Source of the DNA: an uncultured Eubacteriales bacterium | Lineage (GTDB): Bacteria > Bacillota > Clostridia > Oscillospirales > Acutalibacteraceae | Direction: 5' to 3' | Length of the DNA: 5,500 bases | Assembly: GCA_934457115.1 (NCBI GenBank) | Contig: CAKSHI010000028.1 | Span: forward strand, 1 to 5,500 | Part shown: positions 1 to 5,418 of the stretch, one piece after another | How the letters are laid out: every line of letters begins with the position of its first letter | Numbering within the stretch: position 1 is the first letter of the stretch | Notes under the pieces: model-generated | What the model saw: only the letters and a program-made list of their open reading frames with translations | Told to the model about the DNA's origin: nothing | Databases searched by the model: none | Position numbers and translations under genes: made by a program

Positions 1-50
1 TGACTAATACATTTTCTGAAGTAGCTATTATAGTTGGTGCTGATTTTCAT
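1..50 (-). CDS. Possible 5' end of a downstream gene, cut by window edge (doubtful)
   Basis: An ATG at 50..48 opens a frame that stays open to the window edge and reads MKISTNYNSYFRKCIS. There is no convincing Shine-Dalgarno sequence; the bases before it are only A-rich. It follows the hydrogenase operon's terminator hairpin and one AGGGGTAGT copy, so it would be a separate transcription unit. Sixteen codons cannot establish a family. A competing ATG at 69..67 gives only 13 codons before a stop and also lacks an RBS. The frame may be chance. Confidence 0.2.
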   Translation of the reverse strand, partial: MKISTNYNSYFRKCIS

Positions 51-92
51 TGATTTTTTCGTATATCATAAAATCACAGTTTTAACTACCCC

Positions 93-130
93 TGATATAG
101 AAAGAGCCAGCTCATTTCTGAACTGGCTCT
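93..130 (-). terminator. Putative terminator of the hydrogenase-sensor operon
   Basis: AGAGCCAG at 103-110 pairs with CTGGCTCT at 123-130, an 8-bp GC-rich stem with a 12-nt loop that can close further through TCA/TGA. On the transcribed minus strand it is followed by TTTCTATATC, a weak U-tract. It begins 33 bp after the stop codon at 164, where the operon should end. Its outer arms (AGAGCC...GGCTCT) and flank (TATTTAGAGCC on the minus strand) match the terminator at 5345-5384. Confidence 0.65.
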
Positions 131-135
131 AAATA
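125..135. other. Candidate attachment-site repeat, left copy
   Basis: GGCTCTAAATA occurs here and again at 5379-5389 in the same orientation, each at the outer arm of a terminator hairpin. The pair brackets the recombinase and all the presumed cargo, as attL and attR cores would. It may instead simply reflect a terminator style common in this genome. Confidence 0.3.
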
Positions 136-163
136 TTATCTATCTTATACTTTTTACAAGCTT

Positions 164-2062
164 CTAAATATCTTCCACAGCTACCTGAATTTCTTCACTC
201 ATAGTCTGTATACTTTCCGATTGAGCTGAAATTTCTTCTGTAGTGGCTGCTATATTTGTAACCTTACTACTCATTTCCTCAATACTCTCAAGTAAATCTG
301 TAATTGACCTTACACTAGCCTCTATCTTCGGAATTGTATCAGCTGACTGTACTTTATTTTGCTCGATTAGCTTCTTTGTGTTGTCTGATAAATCCCTAAT
401 ACTAGATGCTACCACTGCAAAACCTCTACCTGCATCACCTGCCCTTGCTGCCTCTATCGAAGCGTTTAGGCTTAATAAGTTGGTCTGACCTGCTATATCT
501 GAGATTTCTTCGTTACTGTTGTTATAATCTTTGATAAAATCTGAAAAGACTTCAAGACTACCCCTAATAGCTTGACATTTTTCAGAAATATCACTAACTA
601 CCTGAGTAATATTAGTTGCATCTTCAGCTGTAATTTCATTGGCTTTAGCTAAATCTACTATACTGGAATTAAGAAGATTGAACTGCTCAACTACCCCTGA
701 TAGCTTTTGATTATGTAATTCCTGTTCATCAAGATTTTTCTGATGTAACTCTGCTACTTCCTGCTTTTCTAAGTCAGCTACCTTTTTATTGTAGTAGATA
801 CAGTTGTCTTTATTGTTTACACCATTATGGATGGCTTCTACCATCATCTTACAAGTGCTATAACCACAACAGCTACAATTGATACATCTATCCTCTGTAG
901 TTTCTTTAAGCAAACTGTTAAAGATTTCATTTTCCTCAACCTTGCTAGGAATGCTCACTTTTACAGATTTATCCTCGTAATTTCTACTGAAATCTTCAAG
1001 GTTTAAATCTGAGAACTGTCGGTCTAAAGCCTGCCATCTTTCATCATAAGTGAGTGAATTATTCCACGGATTAACTACCCCTGATTTATGAAAAATACCT
1101 CTTTTGACTGGTTCATTTACAATTAAATCTTTTGCTTTTCCAATAGCTAACTCGACAGTTACATCATCAATATTTTCATCAACTGCTGTACCTCGTAGAC
1201 AACCTTTACTGCAATTCAATATATCTACTAAAAATGGTCTCTCATCCTTTCTATCAGTATAAGTATCAAGAAACTTATATGCTTCTGATGTTCCTTCTAC
1301 TTGTAATACTGGTACATTGCCAAGAAAGAAATTAACGTTTTCTCTAAGACCACCTGGGTGTGGATAAAGGCTACCTAAGCCATAATCAATCACCTCATCA
1401 TAAGCTTTGGCTGAATGATAACTACCCCTAATAGTACCTAATAATTTCTTAAATGTCACATTATATTTCACATAACCTTTAGTATTTTTATCCTTTATCT
1501 CATCACCTTTGGCTATACATGGACTGATGAAGCATAAATCCTCAGATACATGCTTATATTTCTTGAGGTATATTGCTTCACACATTAAAGGGCTCTGCAA
1601 TGGCATTAACTGTTTGATAAGCTCTGGCTTGTACTTCTCGATGTAGTTAACAATTGCTGGACATGGCTGAGAAATAAGACCTGTCTTACCTGTTTTCTTG
1701 ATATATTTAATATACAACCATGTGCATATATCAGCTCCATGTGAAACATTATAGATATCAACTACCCCTAAAGCCTTGAGATAACCATAAATCTGCTTGT
1801 AATCGTTAGGGTAATTAGCTACAAAAGCTGGAGCTACCAAAATACTTATTTTCTTACCAGCTTTTAAATCGGCTAAAAACTGCTCCGTATTATCTTCATA
1901 GTCTCTAGCACTATGCTGACAAGCTTTAAAACAAGCTCCACATTTGATACAAGCTTCATCATTAACATCAATAGAACTACCTCTTGACATGTTTGCAGTT
2001 AAAACTGGGCAACTCCGGATGCATTTATTACAACTGACACAATTTTCATTAGTAAATACCAT
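164..2062 (-). CDS. Cytosolic [FeFe]-hydrogenase-like sensor with chemoreceptor signalling domain
   Basis: Numbering counts from an upstream in-frame TTG at 2074, where Met5 is the preferred start (632 aa). Two ferredoxin-type 4Fe-4S motifs come first (C12/C15/C18/C22 and C42/C45/C48/C52). A hydrogenase large-subunit domain follows at about 76-320, with likely H-cluster ligands C138 (SQPCP), C186 (SPCIAK), C288 and C292 (NCSKGC). Next is a CxxC-type 4Fe-4S domain (C400, C403, C408, C425; C397 also present). A methyl-accepting-type hairpin occupies about 430-636, with its tip near QTNLLSLNASIEAARAGD. No membrane segment or signal peptide is visible, so the protein should be cytoplasmic. In catalytic enzymes the first motif is TSCCP; here the proton-relay cysteine position is Pro137, while the cluster-binding Cys, the lysine (K189) and the glutamate (E192) of the second motif remain. 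This suggests a sensor rather than a turnover enzyme. Start choice: AAGGAG at 2075-2080 abuts the TTG but lies 12 nt from the ATG at 2062. It is the last gene of a four-gene operon, 43 bp after its neighbour. The domain assignment is firm; signal and output are inferred. Confidence 0.9.
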   Translation of the reverse strand: MVFTNENCVSCNKCIRSCPVLTANMSRGSSIDVNDEACIKCGACFKACQHSARDYEDNTEQFLADLKAGKKISILVAPAFVANYPNDYKQIYGYLKALGVVDIYNVSHGADICTWLYIKYIKKTGKTGLISQPCPAIVNYIEKYKPELIKQLMPLQSPLMCEAIYLKKYKHVSEDLCFISPCIAKGDEIKDKNTKGYVKYNVTFKKLLGTIRGSYHSAKAYDEVIDYGLGSLYPHPGGLRENVNFFLGNVPVLQVEGTSEAYKFLDTYTDRKDERPFLVDILNCSKGCLRGTAVDENIDDVTVELAIGKAKDLIVNEPVKRGIFHKSGVVNPWNNSLTYDERWQALDRQFSDLNLEDFSRNYEDKSVKVSIPSKVEENEIFNSLLKETTEDRCINCSCCGYSTCKMMVEAIHNGVNNKDNCIYYNKKVADLEKQEVAELHQKNLDEQELHNQKLSGVVEQFNLLNSSIVDLAKANEITAEDATNITQVVSDISEKCQAIRGSLEVFSDFIKDYNNSNEEISDIAGQTNLLSLNASIEAARAGDAGRGFAVVASSIRDLSDNTKKLIEQNKVQSADTIPKIEASVRSITDLLESIEEMSSKVTNIAATTEEISAQSESIQTMSEEIQVAVEDI

Positions 2063-2074
2063 AATTAAAATCAA

Positions 2075-2080
2075 CTCCTT
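2075..2080 (-). promoter_or_regulatory. Ribosome binding site deciding the hydrogenase-sensor start
   Basis: AAGGAG on the minus strand ends directly against an in-frame TTG (2074..2072), which leaves no room for initiation there. It lies 12 nt before the ATG at 2062..2060, which is therefore the better start and removes four residues (MILI). Confidence 0.7.
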
Positions 2081-2105
2081 TCAAGATAAGAGGTAGCCTC
2101 AATGA

Positions 2106-2303
2106 CTACCCCTGAAAATATGAAACATAAATATTTAATATTACTGAAAAACCTAAAGCTAAAACAAAGTAAACTATAAACTTTGTCATATACTTGTTGT
2201 GGTCTTTAGATGTCTTTTCTCCTTCACATATCAACCTATATAAGTTATAGAATACTTGAATGAAAGAAAAGACAGCTACCCCTATAAAGTCTAGTGCTAT
2301 CAT
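2106..2303 (-). CDS. Small two-helix membrane protein, unknown function
   Basis: This 65-aa protein has two hydrophobic stretches, at about residues 4-22 and 42-62. A short charged loop between them (CEGEKTSKDHNKYMTK) predicts a helical hairpin in the membrane. Its ATG overlaps the stop codon of the 98-aa gene (ATGA at 2303..2300), so translation is probably coupled; a modest AGGA lies about 11 nt upstream. The stop codon is the TAG inside a copy of the AGGGGTAGT repeat, so the protein ends YFQG. The 78-aa membrane protein of this operon ends similarly (KYQGQ) at a diverged copy of the same sequence. No family was recognised. Position directly before the hydrogenase-like sensor suggests a membrane partner, but this is inference from context only. 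Confidence 0.75.
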   Translation of the reverse strand: MIALDFIGVAVFSFIQVFYNLYRLICEGEKTSKDHNKYMTKFIVYFVLALGFSVILNIYVSYFQG

Positions 2304-2596
2304 AGGCTGTAAGTTCCTAAACGAATACCTATATCACCTGAAACAGTAAAATCATGACCTAGACGTGCTACCATCTCAGCTTTCAAAGCTATTCTCTCCT
2401 GCTTTTGTTCCTGTATCCTGCTATAAACCAATGACCTTGTACTTGGTGGTAAATCTTCCATTATAGACTCAAACAGTAGTGAGCTAGGACTAATACATTC
2501 CTCCTTGCCTGAATCATCTACAAGGTAAATATTTGGGAAATACCAATTATATAAATAATCTCCAAGTTCCTTTGCTGGTCTAACTTCTACTATCAT
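2300..2596 (-). CDS. Hypothetical soluble 98-aa protein
   Basis: This 98-aa product has no membrane segment or signal peptide. The first half is aromatic-rich (LYNWYFPNIYLVDD). A charged, probably helical stretch follows at about residues 52-78 (SRIQEQKQERIALKAEM), and then a short glycine-containing tail (GDIGIRLGTYSL). No catalytic motif or metal-binding cysteine pattern is visible, and no family was recognised. AAGGAG at 2605-2610 lies 8 nt before the ATG, a strong RBS. It is gene 2 of the operon: 17 bp after the 78-aa gene and overlapping the 65-aa gene by 4 bp. Lying between two small membrane proteins, it may be their cytoplasmic partner, but nothing in its sequence proves that. Confidence 0.75.
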   Translation of the reverse strand: MIVEVRPAKELGDYLYNWYFPNIYLVDDSGKEECISPSSLLFESIMEDLPPSTRSLVYSRIQEQKQERIALKAEMVARLGHDFTVSGDIGIRLGTYSL

Positions 2597-2613
2597 ATAT
2601 AAAACTCCTTTCT

Positions 2614-2850
2614 TTACTGTCCCTGATATTTACTCATCAAAAATAAGAAAATAAAGGTTAAAATGAATGCCTTATCACAAATCTTTACACCTACTTCCTT
2701 CATTTTCAAAGCTACATTTACAAGCTTTCTTCTATCCTTTTTTATACCTACTGCAAGTATAATGTAACCAAATAAAATACCTCCAAAACAAATTGCAATA
2801 GATACCCCTGCTAAAATAGCAAATATAATCATTAATACTTTTGTTGTCAT
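2614..2850 (-). CDS. Small membrane protein, first gene of sensor operon
   Basis: This 78-aa protein is strongly hydrophobic at about residues 4-35, long enough for one extended helix or a tight pair with a glycine-rich turn (CFGGILFG). A basic, probably cytoplasmic segment follows (GIKKDRRKLVNVALKMKEVG), then a second helix at about 58-74. It ends KYQGQ. AAGGAG at 2860-2865 lies 9 nt before the ATG. It leads the operon: a candidate promoter lies 47-76 bp upstream, and the next gene starts 17 bp after its stop. Near its stop the minus strand reads CAGGGACAGT, which looks like a diverged AGGGGTAGT copy. No family was recognised. An overlapping frame at 2732-2926 has no good start signal and is not the gene. 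Confidence 0.75.
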   Translation of the reverse strand: MTTKVLMIIFAILAGVSIAICFGGILFGYIILAVGIKKDRRKLVNVALKMKEVGVKICDKAFILTFIFLFLMSKYQGQ

Positions 2851-2896
2851 ATGACCACACTCCTTTCAAAAAGACATAATTTTTGCTGTCACAAGG

Positions 2897-2926
2897 GTTA
2901 TATCGAGATTGCGTATTTTCGCTCAA
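2897..2926 (-). promoter_or_regulatory. Candidate promoter of the four-gene sensor operon
   Basis: On the minus strand TTGAGC (2926..2921; 4 of 6 to the sigma-A -35 consensus) is followed after 18 bp by TATAAC (2902..2897; 5 of 6 to the -10 consensus). Transcription would start near 2890, giving a leader of about 40 nt before the 78-aa gene. It lies just downstream of the endonuclease gene's terminator, where a promoter is needed. The -35 box borders the end of the duplicated intergenic unit. Confidence 0.45.
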
Positions 2927-3001
2927 AACTTAAATAACTTTTATTACTTGAATTAAAAAAGACACTAAGCTATTACACTTAGTGCCTTGATAACTACCCC
3001 T
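2926..3001 (-). repeat. Intergenic repeat unit, copy A (downstream of the HNH gene)
   Basis: Bases 2926-2967 align with 3837-3878 at 39 of 42 positions (mismatches at 2931, 2950 and 2954), including AAATAACTTTTATTACTT. Both copies then form a terminator hairpin with a diverged inner stem and loop, and both end in the 14-mer TGATAACTACCCCT (2988-3001 here). The final T belongs to the HNH gene's TAA stop. The pair flanks the HNH gene as direct repeats about 911 bp apart. Confidence 0.85.
2951..2986 (-). terminator. Rho-independent terminator of the HNH gene
   Basis: On the minus strand GGCACTAAG (2986..2978) pairs with CTTAGTGTC (2969..2961), a 9-bp stem with one G-U pair and an 8-nt loop. It is followed by six T and then AATT. 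It lies 14 bp after the HNH stop codon and separates that gene from the sensor operon. Confidence 0.9.
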
Positions 3002-3780
3002 TAGAAAGGACATAACTTTTTACCTGTCACTGGATGAATCATAAATCCTTGCTCATCTAACTTGTAATCTGGAACTTTTAAGTGATTGTCTTTGAAGTAT
3101 TGCTCAAGATTATATCTGTAGTAATACCAAGCATTATCACTTGCATACCTAACTACATGTTTATAGATTGCTTCATCGAAACTGATTTGACCTGTTCGCT
3201 CAAGGTCTAGTATATCTAAGTCGTTTCTCCTATCTTTTAGGAAATCATACATATAGTAATCATCTTTAATGGTATTCCTAAGATAATCTGTTTCTGCTAA
3301 ATAGGCTAACTGACAGGCTTCTATCTCTGTATGAACACAACTATAAGGATACAATCTTTTATAATTTAAACCTATAGAAACTCGAAAATCTTTATACTTA
3401 TCTAATATAATGTAACCTCGTGATGGTCTATTAAAAGCATTTTGCTGTATAGTAATCTCATTCAAATTGTTATTTATATTATCAATTTCTAATAGGTTTG
3501 TATGGTCAATACAATCTGGATGGTAACCTAGATATTTGTAGGCTAACCCCTGATGAAGACTTAAACGCTTATGATTATATGCTGAACCTATACCAACACA
3601 TACGGAAGTATACTTTCCATTCTTAGAAAGACACCAAGTATAACTGTCGACTATATCTTCATCCTTAGCATCTACATAGAAATGCCCTCCTTTGGGAAAT
3701 TTACTCGTAGGTTTTGTGTAGACCTTCAAAATATCTGTGCCATCCTGTTGCCTGTATTGTTCTTTCTTTACTACTGCCAT
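3001..3780 (-). CDS. HNH endonuclease with AP2-like DNA-binding region (homing-type)
   Basis: This 259-aa protein carries an HNH-type core at about residues 70-120: SLHQGLAYKYLG (H76), then CIDHTNLLEIDN (D92-H93) and the asparagine-rich NNNLNEITIQQNAFNRP. This matches the pattern in which an Asp-His pair and later Asn residues hold the metal and cut DNA. Residues 121-165 (about DKYKDFRVSIGL to HTEIEACQLAYLAE) resemble the AP2-like DNA-contact fold often fused to phage HNH nucleases. The remaining 90 residues are rich in Tyr and Asp and were not recognised. GGAGG at 3788-3792 lies 7 nt before the ATG. The gene is monocistronic, with terminators before and after it, and sits between two copies of the same intergenic unit, suggesting insertion as a cassette. 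It is free-standing: no intron or intein is visible. Its target is unknown; family-level confidence is good, activity unproven. Confidence 0.85.
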   Translation of the reverse strand: MAVVKKEQYRQQDGTDILKVYTKPTSKFPKGGHFYVDAKDEDIVDSYTWCLSKNGKYTSVCVGIGSAYNHKRLSLHQGLAYKYLGYHPDCIDHTNLLEIDNINNNLNEITIQQNAFNRPSRGYIILDKYKDFRVSIGLNYKRLYPYSCVHTEIEACQLAYLAETDYLRNTIKDDYYMYDFLKDRRNDLDILDLERTGQISFDEAIYKHVVRYASDNAWYYYRYNLEQYFKDNHLKVPDYKLDEQGFMIHPVTGKKLCPF

Positions 3781-3836
3781 TAAATCACCTCCATTGATTT
3801 ATAGAAGAGATAATTTAATATTTAGATATTTGACAT

Positions 3837-3921
3837 AAACTGAAATAACTTTTATTACTTAAATAAAAAAAGACACTAGATTGTTTTAACCTAGTGTCTT
3901 AAAGGGCTGATAACTACCCCT
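3837..3921 (-). repeat. Intergenic repeat unit, copy B (between recombinase and HNH genes)
   Basis: This is the partner of the unit at 2926-3001. The first 42 bp match at 39 positions and the last 14 bp (3908-3921) are identical. The unit is 9 bp longer than copy A; the excess lies in the terminator loop and stem and in the stretch before the 14-mer. Its terminator stem differs in sequence from copy A, yet both are functional-looking, so the duplication is old enough for the hairpin to have changed on both arms. Confidence 0.85.
3863..3900 (-). terminator. Rho-independent terminator of the recombinase gene
   Basis: On the minus strand AAGACACTAGGTT (3900..3888) pairs with AATCTAGTGTCTT (3882..3870), a 13-bp stem with one G-U pair and a 5-nt loop AAAAC. 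A T-run and TATTT follow directly. It lies 28 bp past the recombinase stop codon. Confidence 0.92.
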
Positions 3922-3928
3922 GAAAGAT

Positions 3929-5149
3929 TTAATTTGTAGATTTGTTATTTGCTATAAGCTCTGTAAGGACTCTTAATAATTCCTTATTTGCCTTGATATT
4001 TTCGTATGTTTCTTCACTTATATATTGAGGAATCATACTCATAAAGCGATATAACTGGTCAACAGTAACATAATTATACACACCATCAGTTACATTAGCC
4101 TTTAAAGAATGCCCTACGATACGCTTAATTATATTTTCTGGTAAACCACAAGCATATGCCATTGTAATGAAAGTAACTCTTGCACAATGCATCGTTCTAT
4201 CCTTTATACCTAGATACTTCATAATCACCTCAAAACGATGCCTATACTTATCAATAGTAACATGAGTACCTGTTGTAGAAAATCTATCGTTAAAAAGCCA
4301 TTGACTACCCATTTCAATAGCCTGATTATATCTTTTCTCTATAAGTGGTTTAATTAACGGATGTATCGGCACTTTTCTATTTGTACCTGCTTCAGTCTTT
4401 CGACCACCTTGCATATAATTTTCATCTAAATGAATGTCCTTTACTTTTAAATCAGTAATCTCAATAGGTCTCCAACCACTATAAATCTGAATCAAAATCA
4501 TATCCATAAAAGGAAACTCATCAAGATTTTTCCAGAATAACTTAATCTCCTCATTTGAAAAAGGTATCTTAATCTTTTTCTGATAGTCTGCCTCCTTACG
4601 CATGTCTTTCACATCAAAAGACCTAGCATAATTTGTAGTTAAGATTTTATAACTTACTGCATAATCAAGCATCAAATTAAACATAGACTTGATACGCAAT
4701 TTAGTATTGATTGAAGCAAGCTTATATTCAACTTCACTACCCCTGATTACTTTACGTTTCCCCTCTTTCATAATCTTTTCAATATGACCTCTACCTAGTC
4801 TTTGTATAGGTAACTTCTTTATATCATCACAATATGACCATGCAGATGTAACACTTCGCACTGCACTAGGAGCTATCTTTTCAAAATACTCTTTACTCCA
4901 AGCATTATATAAATCCTCTACAGTCTTTATTTTAGCACCTAAATCATATGGACTTTGTAGATAGTTAGCTAATACTATCTCAGCCTCTTTTCTGGTATCG
5001 TATACCCCTAAGCTCTTACTTATTACTTTAGTCTTGCCTGTAACCTCATCAAATTCAATACCAGTGGTAATTCGAACTCGATACCGCTTCTTACCTTTAC
5101 TTGTTTTATAATCACTTATACTTCCACTACCATTACCTCGTTTAACCAT
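3929..5149 (-). CDS. int: Tyrosine recombinase (phage/ICE-type integrase)
   Basis: This 406-aa protein has the three-part plan of Firmicutes integrases. The N-terminal arm-binding, AP2-like region is at about 1-65 (GSGSISDYKTSKGKKRYRVR; later SLGVYDTRKEAE). A helical core-binding domain follows at about 75-175, and the catalytic domain at about 195-375. The catalytic set is visible: R227 (SGWRPIE), K251 (GRKTEAG), H321 and R324 (HCARVTF), H347 (IVGHS) and the nucleophile, most likely Y358 (GVYNYVT), 11 residues after H347; Y360 is the alternative. Length and domains look complete. AAGGAGGT at 5156-5163 lies 6 nt before the ATG. It would integrate and excise the element by site-specific exchange between att sites. 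No excisionase gene is visible in the window. The gene sits next to what may be the chromosome junction, and its upstream region holds repeated short motifs that could be arm sites. Confidence 0.95.
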   Translation of the reverse strand: MVKRGNGSGSISDYKTSKGKKRYRVRITTGIEFDEVTGKTKVISKSLGVYDTRKEAEIVLANYLQSPYDLGAKIKTVEDLYNAWSKEYFEKIAPSAVRSVTSAWSYCDDIKKLPIQRLGRGHIEKIMKEGKRKVIRGSEVEYKLASINTKLRIKSMFNLMLDYAVSYKILTTNYARSFDVKDMRKEADYQKKIKIPFSNEEIKLFWKNLDEFPFMDMILIQIYSGWRPIEITDLKVKDIHLDENYMQGGRKTEAGTNRKVPIHPLIKPLIEKRYNQAIEMGSQWLFNDRFSTTGTHVTIDKYRHRFEVIMKYLGIKDRTMHCARVTFITMAYACGLPENIIKRIVGHSLKANVTDGVYNYVTVDQLYRFMSMIPQYISEETYENIKANKELLRVLTELIANNKSTN

Positions 5150-5332
5150 GATAATACCTCCTTATATTTAATTATAATGTTATAAAATATATGTAAGGAC
5201 TAAGCCGATAACTTGAAATATCATATAACTTAGCTATTCTAAGTAATAATGTAATAGGTCTTTGGCAGTATAATTTTCATGGCAAACAAGTAATATCTCA
5301 AAGTCAAATACCCTGCCAAACACTGTCAAACA
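5150..5332. promoter_or_regulatory. Recombinase upstream region with short repeats
   Basis: No gene is visible. ACTTAG/CTAAGT at 5228-5244 is a 6-bp inverted repeat around a 5-bp centre, a possible operator. A set of related short sites follows: TTTGGCAGT at 5261-5269 (its complement is ACTGCCAAA), TGGCAAAC at 5280-5287, CTGCCAAAC at 5313-5321 and CTGTCAAAC at 5323-5331. The last two are tandem, and TTTGGCAG with CTGCCAAA forms a long-range inverted repeat. Such clusters are typical of recombinase arm sites or repressor operators. A -10-like TATAAC lies on the minus strand at 5184..5179 but lacks a good -35, so no promoter is assigned firmly. Confidence 0.4.
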
Positions 5333-5384
5333 GTAAACAAAACAAGAGCCTATCACACCGAATTTAACCGATGTGATAGGCTCT
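5333..5384 (-). terminator. Strong terminator of the right-edge gene
   Basis: AGAGCCTATCACA (5345-5357) pairs perfectly with TGTGATAGGCTCT (5372-5384), a 13-bp stem that can continue through one mismatch and two further pairs. On the minus strand it is followed by the T-rich TGTTTTGTTTAC. It lies 34 bp after the stop codon at 5419. Confidence 0.92.
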
Positions 5385-5389
5385 AAATA
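5379..5389. other. Candidate attachment-site repeat, right copy
   Basis: Same 11-mer as at 125-135. It overlaps the terminator of the gene at the right edge, on the recombinase side of the window, where tyrosine recombinases often leave a junction. Only 11 bp of identity support it. Confidence 0.3.
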
Positions 5390-5418
5390 CCATTTTTATA
5401 GGGTTTGATAGGTCTTGA

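Larger units (their letters stand above)
85..5009 (-). repeat. Dispersed single-strand motif AGGGGTAGT (10 exact copies plus variants)
   Basis: Exact copies of AGGGGTAGT on the minus strand lie at 85-93, 557-565, 690-698, 1074-1082, 1421-1429, 1761-1769, 2105-2113, 2993-3001, 3913-3921 and 4736-4744. Close variants: AGGGGTAGC at 2275-2283, AGGGGTAT at 2802-2809 and 5002-5009, AGGGGTTAG at 3543-3551, AGAGGTAGT at 1977-1985 and AGGGACAGT at 2616-2624. The flanks favour C or T before and T after (YAGGGGTAGTT). No copy of the exact 9-mer occurs on the plus strand. Of the 15 GGGG tracts seen on the minus strand, 14 belong to the motif; the exception is at 4759-4762. Inside ORFs it is read in two frames (xxA GGG GTA GTx as G-V-V, or AGG GGT AGT as R-G-S). 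The third frame contains TAG and forms the stop of the 65-aa gene. Confidence 0.9.

Noticed and set aside
243..488. An 81-codon open frame on the plus strand
   Set aside because: It is exactly antisense to the chemoreceptor hairpin of the hydrogenase-like gene, and that strand's conserved motif explains its openness.
2072..2074. TTG as start of the hydrogenase-like protein
   Set aside because: The AAGGAG sequence touches this TTG with no spacing; the ATG four codons later has workable spacing.
2086..2100. AGAGGTAGC on the plus strand as an opposite-strand copy of the motif
   Set aside because: It differs at two positions and is part of the small palindrome GAGGTAGCCTC, so it does not break the strand bias of exact copies.
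2732..2926. A 64-codon minus-strand frame overlapping the start of the 78-aa gene
   Set aside because: It overlaps the better-supported 78-aa gene out of frame, has no RBS at its start, and its beginning coincides with the candidate -35 box.
85..5009. AGGGGTAGT copies as ribosome binding sites or as a CRISPR array
   Set aside because: Most copies lie inside ORFs with no start codon at the right distance, while real starts have AGGAG. The copies are 9-14 bp and irregularly spaced, with no spacer-repeat pattern.
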